DNA of 60,000 nt from the NCBI RefSeq assembly GCF_032854445.1, contig NC_088304.1:9685704-9745703 (forward strand), in the 5' to 3' direction. The stretch comes from Liolophura sinensis. Lineage: Eukaryota > Mollusca > Polyplacophora > Chitonida > Chitonidae. The translations under genes and the position numbers were made by a program. The notes under the pieces were generated by a model. That model worked only from the letters and a program-made list of their open reading frames with translations, had not been told where the DNA came from and ran no database searches. Of this stretch, positions 23,801 to 35,800 are shown piece after piece (within the stretch, counting starts at the first letter, position 1; each line of letters opens with the position of its first letter).

Positions 23801-26800
23801 TGAAAAATACTTACGGTGAAATACAGTATTTCTGACGTACACATAGATGTGATGTGTTGTAATGGCCTAAATTTATTTTCGAGGGTGGCACTCCTGGAAA
23901 GAGTAATGTCATCGCGCCCTCATAGCCACTAACGATTTTTCTGGATAACTCTTGTTCACTATCATAGTAATTTGTAATCAACAGCCGTTGTACTAAAAAT
24001 GGTTGTTTGCATTTTCGGTTCTGTCATGCTTCTGGCTCAGGAATCATCAAAAGACGTGATGAGGTTAGTGTTCCCCAAAGAGTCTTTTTCCAAGCTGTGG
24101 TTGGGTTTCCTCTCCAGGGACTACTTTTCTTGATAAGGTCCATTATGAGGGGATCCAGCCTCAGCCATCCAATCACAACCTGGTGATTGGTAAATCTGTG
24201 GCTTGCTGCTTCCACATATGTACTACGTGCCTTCACCCCTAAACTTGTACAAACAGAGAGTTTGGCACAGGGTTGGCACTTCATTAACTCTTAATACATT
24301 ATATAAATTCCATTGAATGTATTGTAGTTCAACCCTTCCATGTGAAACATTATTGCCTAATAAGTGATAGCTTGGAGAACTTTTTCTTGTCCAGCCAACC
24401 AACTGGCCATCAAGGGTCTCGCCATGCTATCGAAGGCCATCAAGGGCCACAGCATGCCATCAAGGACCACAGGAGGCCATCAAAGGCCACAACATGCCAT
24501 CAGGGGTTACTCTACTGGACGTACAGGCCACATCAAACTCGATTAACACAAATTACATTCCTTTAAGGCCTAAGACGTTAAAAGAAAAAACAACAAATAA
24601 TATAGCCTGAGTTATTTAGGAGGGGTGAGAACAGACCAAAACAGTCTCAGACATTTTTGTCTGACATGCTTGATTTCTCTGTAAACTAACTACTAGTAAT
24701 AAGGAGTTCTTACTAGGCCATGGGATGCGCCATGTTAGAGCAACTGGAAACGTCACTCGTAACCTAGAAATCACGTCACTCATAACCCAGGCATCACGTC
24801 ACTCGTAACCCAGGGATCACGCCACTCGTAACCCAGGGATCACGCCACTCGTAACCCAGGGATCACGTCACTCGTAACCCAGGGATCACGTCACTCGTAA
24901 CCCAGGCATCACGCCACTCATAACCCAGGGATCACGCCACTCGTAACCCAGGGATCACCTCACTCGTAACCCAGGGATCACGCCACTCGTAACCCAGGCA
25001 TCACGTCACTCGTAACCCAGGGATCACGCCACTCGTAACCCAGGGATCACGTCACTCGTAACCCAGGGATCACGCCACTCGTAACCCAGGGATCACGTCA
25101 CTCGTAACCCAGGGATCACGTCACTCGTAACCCAGGGATCACGTCACTCGTAACCCAGGCATCATGTCACTCGTAACCCAGGCATCACGTCACTCGTAAC
25201 CCAGGCATATGTGGTTAAAATCAGGAGTTGGCATGATGTAAGCGGAAACAGACATGTCCTTCGAATATAGAAATACTTTGCGCCTGGCTAGATAGTGGGT
25301 GATGTTGATTACTGTGAACTGAGGTATCTAGATTGTGATTCATGTACATCACAAAAGTACAAAGCTATGCTTTTTAAAAATCCTGGGGGGTGGGGTCGAT
25401 ACTCCCATGTTTTCATTTTGTCTAGTGTTGTTTTTTCTGTTAATATTCTGTGTTAAAATTTCTGAAACCTGCTTTACTGCACAGGACATAGTTACAAGTT
25501 TGGTGAATTTAATTTGGAACACTTCCAGGGATTACAGTGAAACTGGCCATAGTACTTTTGTAGGTGTCAAGAATTTTAATACTAATTTCGATCATCCCCT
25601 ACAGGGCAAACACTTCTAACCCCCCGTGTCAAAGTAAGGCACTTAACTCGTGGGTAAACCGTGCTGTCCACAATGCCAAGGCAGATATATAATAATGACA
25701 GATTAATCGCTGGGTAGTGCCTTTGTGGACTGCTTGGTAAACATATGGGCTTTAATTCACTGTGTTTGCCTGGCTTATTTGGTTCGTGTCCTGGTGATAG
25801 GTGTATGGGTATTGTTAGATCTAAGATCGGTTTCGATCTTAACTTCTCTCTCAGAGACCGCTTGCACAAAGAGATTGTAAGCCTAAATTAATTGTATATT
25901 GCAAAGATCCCGATTTTTAGCTTATAATCAGCACTCTCTTGCACAAAGGGATTTTAACCTATTATAGTTATAATATTATAATATAATATTTACGATCGTC
26001 CTGAAATTAGTGTTAAGTACAAATATTTGCCTTATGTAGATAGTTAGTACTTTTCGACTCGGTGTGCAGTTTAATTGTCTCAAAAAGTTGTCGTTTGAAA
26101 GTGAAGGCAAGAAAAAGTTATATTGACTGGTAGAGTGAAAACTGGCTGTAACTCGGAAAAGTTACAGTTGCCCTACAATTCCTTTGTGCAAGCTGCATAA
26201 CTGAATGTGACAATCATTGATTGTAGGGTTTACAATTGATGGTCGCTTCAATTTTTTTGTGCAAGCGGGCCCTGAAATACAGATGTGTGAAACTTCCTGT
26301 TTCAATCCTGGAATTTGATCTCCTTGATTGTGCTGTCTGTAACATGTCAGTGCTGTACCGCATACATCTTTGTTTACCCTGAAGTAACCGTGACTCTTTG
26401 TCACCTACGCCTAGCTGTTTGCGAAAAAAGAAAAAAGCATAACATCCTAGTTATAAACATCAGTGTAACTGGTCCATCAACATCCAGCTGGACTTAACCA
26501 AGAAAACCAACAAAACTAAAAAACTTCACCAATAAAATTATGATACATTTTGAGAGTCATGTGGGGAAAAAAAAAGTAGATGATTAGCCAAGTCCCAAGG
26601 AACGCACTAAGGTGATAAGAAAATAGTGGTTTGCAATGTTTGGATGGTGCAAGATGGGCAGTAATAGTGATGGAATCATTATATAAATCATTTTATAAAT
26701 TTATAATATAAACAGGTCATATGAATGTGGATTCATGTGGATTAACTTTAAGATCACAGGGAAGTGTGTTTGTGGAGTACACCTCAAGACAGCGCAGGTG

Positions 26801-29800
26801 AAAAGATCGAATTTCAGGCTAGCAAGTGTAAGGGTTCAGAGCGGTTAATGCAGAAGCAAGCTGTGTACATGTCAGGCTGATCTCAGTGCTAAAGTATTAG
26901 TAAGGACAGTATTTAGCAAGAGGCGTGTTCTTTGCATATACATATATAGGGTTTCAAAGCCCAGCAGGACTAGACTCAAGTAGATTGTCTCCCCTGGTCA
27001 TGTTACTTATATACGGATTTATTTTGGTTGTCAAGTTATGAAGTCTGTTCTGGCAGATTACTGGTGTGGAAGAATTGCTAATAAGATGAATTTGAGATCA
27101 AATATATTGAATATCAGAATTCTTCTTTTTCTTGTTCACATTGGTGTGAATCATTAGTGGAGCTAATTAGCTTGCGTGTGTTGTCAGCCATTGGGTTAAT
27201 GGAACATTACTGATTAAATAGATGTGCACAAGAAAACCTTGCAATTATCCCAAATCTCAATGATTGTCCATGTGGTATGCATGCAGTATATATGTCCACC
27301 TACAGGATGCATGTTTGCGCCCTTACTTTATGGATAAAGATAGAAGATACTTGAGTACAGCGTAAAAATGCAAATCAGATGAATAAATATGAATAAAGAT
27401 GAACTTATTGCAAAGACCTTACATGTCATATTCATAGTTTTGAATTAATATTTGTTGTGGGAATGTTTTAGTTAGAACATGTGTTGCTTCAGATGTGTTA
27501 TGTATATGATTACATAACGGTTATTTTCACTAAAACACAGCCATATGTGATTCAGACCTAAAGTTGAGACTTTTTTTTGTTAAGTATATTAATGTTTTTT
27601 GTGTGTGAAATAGATAACTAATAATGATAAAAAATAAACAAGAATAAGAGATAAAACAAAACAATTTTCTTTGACAAAAACATCTCCTGTTGAAATGAAG
27701 TAATATGTACTCTAAATCTTAACCTTTTCAACCACCATTGCAACCAATGTGTTGAAACATTCAGAGAGAACTATGGGATGTAGAAAAATGGTCTACACAG
27801 TTTTATGAAGCTTTTAGTTAGATGTCTGTGATAATTATATGCTTAAATTCCACTGAAGATAAAGTGCTTTACAGGTTTAAAACCTTGAAGATTTATAGTT
27901 CTTCATGTGTTCCGTATTTATTCAGTAGGATAGACTATGTTCAGTTCTGTGTTCTCAGATCATGTTTGTCTTTGTTGTCTTGGTAAATACAACATGTACT
28001 GCCTATGCATGTATATTTTGCCTGTAGAACTACTGTACATGTGCAGGTGTACCAGGATGCCTGTAACATACATGTAACATAAACATAACCTCATCACTAC
28101 AAATATTTACTTGACTACAGAATGACTCCCCATGCTGTGCAGTTGTGTCAGTGGTAACAGGTCACTATTTATTGAGCTTCACTTGTATCATTGATTTATT
28201 CTGGAACAGTTTTACCTGTCTACACTCTGTGTACATTTAAATGTATTCACTTGCCGTTGACATACACTAAACTATAAAATATAATACAGATCCATTGTCA
28301 TTTCAGTGTTCATATTATCCACCTGTTCAGCATTCCTCAAATCTGTTTCATCATTACCTTATTATGCAACACAAGGCATTCAAGCCATGGCTTTCTTCAT
28401 TTCAAATAAAGCTAGGCGTTGATAGAACTCTGTGGCAGTTACAGGAATCATGACTTCAAAATACATGTATGTTTAAAGAGCTACTTTGGCGTCAAAACAT
28501 TCGTGTCTTAAAAGCTAGGTGAATTGATAAAGACTGGGATAGTCTGAATTGCTTCCCTAAATTGTGAAAGTATTGCAGTGAATTAAAACCGATAGTGTAC
28601 GTTTCGAGTATACGGACACAAAATATTTCTGCCCCTTCCACTTTGCCTGGTGTGACATGACCCACGAACACATGGCATCATCAATCGCTGATGTATATCC
28701 ACAAATGACGCTGCCCTCTTGGCATCAACCCAGCATAAATGCCTTACTTGATGTCACATCTGCCTGATTCGACGTCATACAGGGAATACTATCACGTCAC
28801 ATCAGGAAAATTTTACGGACACAGCCGAAGATTTTGTTTATCAAGTAATCTTCAGTTATATGGGTTTAATAGTGTTATTCATCAAAATCCTACTGAAACA
28901 TAGTGTTAGGATTACTCCGTAATATTTCTTTCATATCAGTGTAATATTTCTAAGCAATTTGTATTCTGACCAGAGTGGCACTTTAAATGATGTGTGCACA
29001 TTGTATTTGGACATGTAAAAAGTTAATATTCGTGTACAGTGTAATTTGTTGTTGAGTCAAATTGCATTACTATGTATCTTTGCTGCCGCATTGTTGTGTG
29101 TTCATTTCAATTTGCATACATTTAATACATAAACATACTAGTACAAGGCAATGTACAGGTGAACACAAACATGTATGATGTTACAAATAAACATACAAAT
29201 ACAAGGCACTGTACAGGTTAACACAAACATGTGTGATGTTCCAAATAAACATACAAATACAAGGTGCTGTACAGGTTAACACAAACATGTATGATGTTAC
29301 AAATAAACATACAGATACAAGGTGCTGTACAGGTTAACACAAACATGTGTGATGTTCCAAATAAACATACAAATACAAGGTGCTGTACAGGTTAACACAA
29401 ACATGTATGGTGTTACAAATAAACATACAAATACAACGTGCTGTACAGGTTAACACAAACATGTACGATGTTGCAGATAAACATACAAATACAACGTGCT
29501 GTACAGGTTAACACAAACATGTACGATGTTCCAAATAAACATACAAATACAAGGTGCTGTACAGGTTAATACAAACATATGTGATGTTCCAAATAAACAT
29601 ACAAATACAAGGTGCTGTACAGGTGAACACAAACATGTATGATGTTACAAATAAACATACAAATACAAGGTGCTGTACAGGTGAACACAAACATGTATGA
29701 TGTTACAAATAAACATACAAATACAAGGTGCTGTACAGGTTAACACAAACATGTGTGATGTTCCAAATAAACATACAAAAACAAGGTGCTGTACAGGTTA

Positions 29801-32800
29801 ACACAAACATGTACGATGTTCCAAATAAACATACAAATACAAGGCACTGTACAGGTTAACACAAACATGTGTGATGTTCCAAATAAACATACAAATACAA
29901 GGTGCTGTACAGGTTAACACAAACATGTATGATGTTACAAATAAACATACAGATACAAGGTGCTGTACAGGTTAACACAAACATGTGTGATGTTCCAAAT
30001 AAACATACAAATACAAGGTGCTGTACAGGTTAACACAAACATGTATGGTGTTACAAATAAACATACAAATACAACGTGCTGTACAGGTTAACACAAACAT
30101 GTACGATGTTGCAGATAAACATACAAATACAAGGTGCTGTACAGGTTAACACAAACATGTACGATGTTCCAAATAAACATACAAATACAAGGTGCTGTAC
30201 AGGTTAACACAAACATGTGTGATGTTACAAATAAACATACAAATACAAGGTGCTGTACAGGTTAACACAAACATGTATGATGTTACAAATAAACATACAA
30301 ATACAAGGTACTGTACAGGTTAACACAAACATGTGTGATGTTCCAAATAAACATACAAATACAAGGTGCTGTACAGGTTAACACAAACATGTACGATGTT
30401 GCAGATAAACATACAAATACAAGGTGCTGTACAGGTTAACACTAACATGTACGATGTTGCAGATAAACATACAAATACAAGGTGCTGTACAGGTTAACAC
30501 AAACATGTATGATGTTACAAATAAACATACAAATACAAGGTGCTGTACAGGTTAACACAAACATGTGTGATGTTACAAATAAACATACAAAAACAAGGTG
30601 CTGTACAGGTTAACACAAACATGTACGATGTTCCAAATAAACATACAAATACAAGGTGCTGTACAGGTTAACACAAACATGTGTGATGTTCCAAATAAAC
30701 ATACAAATACAAGGTGCTGTACAGGTTAACACAAACATGTATGATGTTCCAAATAAACATACAAAAACAAGGTGCTGTACAGGTTAACACAAACATGTAC
30801 GATGTTCCAAATAAACATACAAATACAGGGTGCTGTACAGGTTAACACAAACGTACGATGTTGCAGATAAACATGTACACGTAGCTTGCTGTTTGATGTA
30901 CAAACATATATATTTACATACTGTATGGACATTTACATGTAAATATCAGGGGTCACAAATTACACAAAATCATTCAATCCGGAGTTTATGTTCAGAAAGG
31001 ATCAATATTAATTTTTTTTGTGCTATTCTATTCCTATCTTAACATATCACTTGTACGTCCTAATTTTTAAAAGTGTATTTCGAACTTTTAATTAAATCTG
31101 AGTTGGCTTTGTGGAATTGTCACCAAGGCCACTATTTTGAGGCTGTATAAATGGTAAAACCTAAACGGGTTGCTGTTTTTTAGTGTCAGTAGGACATGCT
31201 GTACGTGTGCTAAAACAGGTTACGGTGTCTCAATTTCTACATGTATGCGAGTTAATTCTGTACATGTATACAAGGCAAATATACATGTAGGTTACTGTTT
31301 CCCTGTTCTATATGTGTTAATACCTGTTACTGTTTGAAGTTTCTTGGGTTTTTATTATATCAGTTGCTGGACATGTACATTACGTTTTGCTCGCTAATAC
31401 GGATTACTGTTTCTCTGTTTAAGTAACTATGAGTTGCTGTACATGTGTACATGCTAATAGAATTCGCTGTTTCTCTGTTTCAGTATGAGTTGCTGTACAT
31501 GTGTACATGCTAATAGAGTTTGCTGTTTCTCTGTTTCAGTATGAGTTGCTGTTTTGTGTCCAGGATGACAGTGATCCAGCCATCCTTGTTGTCCAAAGTC
31601 TTATTGCCAAATATCCAAAAGTAGATGCTAAACTATTTATAGGTAAGTTTAACACCATTCCTTTCTGGTACTGTTCTGTGAGTGCAAATACATCTTATTT
31701 TCTGTACACAACAGGTTTCTGTACCTGCCATTGCATAGGTGAAAGTATGACGTTAAACCCCAAGCAATTACTTGCGCACGCACTCACTGGTATTTATTTC
31801 ACGAGGAGGTTATGTTATATGAATATTTCACTTATAAGTGAAATATTCATGTGACATAACCTCCTTTTGTGAAATAAATCAAAGGAATTCAGTGCACCAC
31901 TTGAAATACACCTGTGAAATGAAGATTTTCCTGCTGCGTTTGGATATGATGGATATAATAGTGAACCCGAGACAGTGCGCCAGTGGCCTTCTACATGTGC
32001 ACACACATTTATATCTGTTCATGTAAACCACTGTAGTATTTACCCAGAGTTACTTGTACATGTGTGCATTGATACCGGCTGTGATGTATTTTTCTGCCTG
32101 TGACTTGAGATTAATTAATTTAGCCAGCATCACGTTGCCTAACAGCATGGATCAGTTTATCACCTTCATGAATCTGCGAAAAGTTAATTAGGAGGTAGGA
32201 ATTGTCATTTGCCAAAGCCCTCAGTTCAGCAACTGTGCCGGGAGAGCGTCGAGTGGAATTTCCTGTAATTTGTTATTTAGCTGTTTTCTGCCTCAGAACA
32301 TCAATATATTGATTGTTTGGGATTGATTTTTTTTAGAAAAAAATTCTTATTTTGCGAAGAGAGGAGTTTAGCCAAATACAGTGCCTTTGGGTAATAGAAG
32401 AGCTGAGAGAACTTGCCTCATCTCATTTATCATCCAATGTTAGTGTTGCTTGTTTTATTGTCTTGCCAGTTCCTAGGCCTTATTAGTATTAAACATGTTA
32501 TTGGAAGTGTGTAAGAGTGAAAAGTCGGAGTGAGAGTACTACATGAACATTTAGCTCACCATTTCCTTGCAAAGGGTTCAGTCCCTGTTTTAATTTGTAT
32601 TAATTTTGTAAGGCCTGTTATTTGTCCTCTTTGGACGGAGAGGGGAGGTGTGAGGGTCAAAAGATTTGCACCTTTTCGGACAGTCTGCCCAGATTAAGTT
32701 AAGATACTTTTGTCTTGTTTCAACATAGTTGTGGCCTTATTTATTCTGCTGTGGATTAAGACATACTTGTAAATAAGGATATCCTGTGCCTTCCAGAATG

Positions 32801-35800
32801 CTTGTTCTTCTGTAGCACCCATATTTATTTGTATGTGAATGTAGACGAGTTTGTTGGATTTAAATATGAGGAAGGATTATAAAAGGCCACCAATATGTTA
32901 AAAAAGGCCATCAGCATGCTAAACGAGGGGCTGGATATAACTTTTACATACATGTAAAATTCATAGTTAACTTGTTTCAAAGAATACAGCTTGCAGATTT
33001 GTAGTAAATGATTGTGTAATTCAGTTGCATGTTCAAATCCAGCTCAACTCCTATCCACTGCTCATCATACGTGCAGCTTGCCAAAGGCAGATATCTGCGT
33101 CCTTCATTCTTAAACTTCACCAGGCTGGCATATACATGTATAGGGGAGATAATTTGAAAGGATTCACATTGCAACACACTGTAATGTGTAATTACCTTAA
33201 ATGACCTAAAGTTTGGGCCAAGTCTGATTTCCTGATTGTTCTTGATTTGGAAAGTTTTGAGCATCTTAGAAAGGTGTTTGGAAGGTAGGATGATATCCAT
33301 CTGGAAAAAATGTGGGTTTCAGCACCAAAAATAATACCTAGTAACATTTATTTGCCTCTAAAAAGCTTTTGTTTTGAGGGCGAAATTTGTTGGGTCATTT
33401 GCAGTATGCGTGTACTACTGTGTTTTCCTGTAATCATATTTGTTTAATCATATTTACTTTCTCTTATTCCAGGTGTAAAAATTGTAGGGCCAAATGGGAA
33501 AATTAATAACATGATACGGGCGTACGAGGCCTCCAAATACGACCTCATAGTTGTCTCGGACAGCAATCTTCGCAGTAAGTATTGGAATTTGTCTGTTTTA
33601 GCCCTGTACAGGTAGATGATACCTGCATGTAGTGTGAGTACCTTGTCTCATAAATGCATGTGCATGCATCTTGAAAAAGGCACTAAATTTTCAATCTACA
33701 TGTACTTAGATTGCTGTTTATTTGCATATCTTATGCCACTACCAGGTAATTTTGGTTTGTTAACAATAAATAATCTTGAATTGTGAGGTAACTGTGTTTT
33801 TAAAAGATGATCTTATAAAGTCACCTAAGTGCTTGTATGCCCAAAATGACAATGCCAGCAGCTGACACGAGGTTTAACTATTATTCCATTGTTGTAATAT
33901 TTTGCTGTATTCCTCCGCTGTTGTAAACAGGTAGCCATAAAAGTGGCCTGGTGGTATTGTCATAGGGGTTAGTGTCTATTCGTCAGTTTGTCCGTCCGTC
34001 CGTTTGTCAGTCATCTGTCTGCCCATCCATCACCTGTAACCATTCATTTTTGTGTGAACGCTCATTCTCTTGAACTCACTGTCTCTTAAACTTTATTGAA
34101 CTTATACAAGTACAATTTGGCATTGAGAAGAAGACTGTGAAGTTGATCAGTGTATTTTTCAAGGTCATTTTAATCAGGTAAATTATGTTTTATGTAAAAT
34201 TGTGTGATTGGAAGTATCATTGGGGATTCAGTTATCAATTCCCTTGTCCGAACTGGCAAATATCTTAGGTTCAAATTACTCAACTGTCCTTACTGTAGCT
34301 GTAGCTATTTTTGGTGCATTTACCTCCTCTGACCATGCAGTTATCTCCTGTGACAAAAATTGATACCACTTCAAACCAAAATGACAGATCCCTTTGAAAA
34401 CATCGCAGTTAAAGACAGTGGGTCGAAGATTTACGTGTACCTCCCGTTCATATAGTGAAACATGCTGGAAGTCACTCTGACAGAATAAATGAACAATTCA
34501 GACAGTCAAAAATCTTACATCTGTTCTAAGTTTGGACACCAGTCCATTGACGTCAGTGTGAAGTACAGATGAGGGAGAAAAAAAATAATGAACAGCCTTA
34601 GAAAAAAGACTGAGCCACACTAATTTTCTTGAAACTCTAACCTGAAACCAAGAAATCAGTCTTTATCCTGTCTGTTCAGAGCAAGGTTCACGTGGATTTA
34701 ACCTGACAGATAGATTAAAATTAGATTGTTCTCTAAGGTATTCTGACCTAATTTGTAGTGTGCTTGTATAGCTGTCAGAGCTCCTAGTGATGATAAGTTT
34801 TCTTGGTTGAAAAGCATTCAATTGTCTATTGTACTTGTATGGCTTAAGTAGGTCCAGTATTCTGTTTCATTGTTCTGCATGTTAAAATTCCATGCCGTCA
34901 AGTTCAGGTGATGGATCTGAAATATCTCGTACAGCACATGAGTTACTGCGTATGCTTGTTTTATACAGGTTTGACCTTTGAATCCTGTGCGACATGGGTG
35001 CTTATTTACGCTTAGCCTCACAAATAATGTACCCTTGTGGACCTAGAATCAGAATTCATTAATAAAATTGGATGCTCTGAGTCCAGTTCAAGCAGGCTTC
35101 CTTTTCAGCCTGATGTAGGAAGGCCTGCCAGAAACCTGCAGATTGGTGTGGGATTCTCCAGGTTTCGCCCAGTTTTGTATAAGTAAAACATTTTTGAGTA
35201 GGGCATAAAACACCAAGTAAGAGATGAATAAATAAAGACAAAGGTTGAGGCAGAGCTTTTTTTTTTTCCTGACACCATTCTCTGTCTCATCACTGTGTCC
35301 TCAGTCACCTTGGCCTTATTCAGGATTTTTTGTACAAAATTTGCTCGTGATGGTAGTGATATACGTATAAAATGAGCATAGAAAGCAGCGTGCGCTAAAT
35401 TAGGAAGTATGTACTGTATATATAATACTGTCTTACATGGGATGAATGTTCATTTATTTATTTATTTATTTGATTGGTGTTTTTATGCTGCACTCGAGAA
35501 TATTTCACTTATACAACGGCGGCCAGCATTGTGGCAGGAGGAAACTGGGCAGAGCCCGGGGAAAGCCCACGACCATCAGCAGGTTGCTGCCAGATCTTCC
35601 CACGTATGGCTGGAGAGGAAGCTAGGATGAGCTGGACAAACTCACAGCGGACATATAGTGTATTTGTTGTTTGATGACTTGCCATGACAAATACACTGTA
35701 ATGACTGTATATTAATTGTTGTTAGTAAGATCTGTATAATATCACAAAATGATTTGATATGTTTGTTAAGAGGCTTTAAAAGCTCCATATTTTCTGGAGA

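Larger units (their letters stand above)
19611..31539 (+). other. UGCG: UGCG intron 2 (11.9 kb)
   Basis: A GT-AG intron. Recognisable contents are a complete SINE (20354-20608), a 60-bp tandem triplet (20761-20931), a 25-bp repeat (22565-22650), a 21-bp repeat (24404-24508), a 23-bp minisatellite (24749-25209), a MITE-like foldback (25859-26268), a degenerate SINE tail (27340-27395), the 58-bp array (29127-30872) and the acceptor-derived 56-bp repeat (31165-31555). The long stretches 20.95-22.5 kb, 22.7-24.4 kb and 27.4-29.1 kb show no feature I can support. Confidence 0.9.
31643..33472 (+). other. UGCG: UGCG intron 3 (1.8 kb)
   Basis: A GT-AG intron containing a SINE-B tail fragment (31738-31795) directly followed by a near-perfect palindrome (31791-31878). 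The rest (31.9-33.47 kb) is AT-rich and without recognisable features, apart from a small doubled AATCATATTT just before the acceptor. Confidence 0.9.

Noticed and set aside
24024-24284. 86-codon open frame on the - strand in intron 2
   Set aside because: Its composition is somewhat protein-like, but no domain or transposon motif could be recognised and no partner exons were found.
24749-25209. CRISPR-like appearance of the 23-bp repeat array
   Set aside because: Units follow one another directly with no unique spacers, and the genome is clearly eukaryotic. The same applies to the arrays at 15848-17410 and 29127-30872.
31484-31642. Exon 3 starting at the upstream acceptor
   Set aside because: It would add 56 bases, shift the frame and meet TAA after nine codons. 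The site at 31540 gives the family sequence without a gap.
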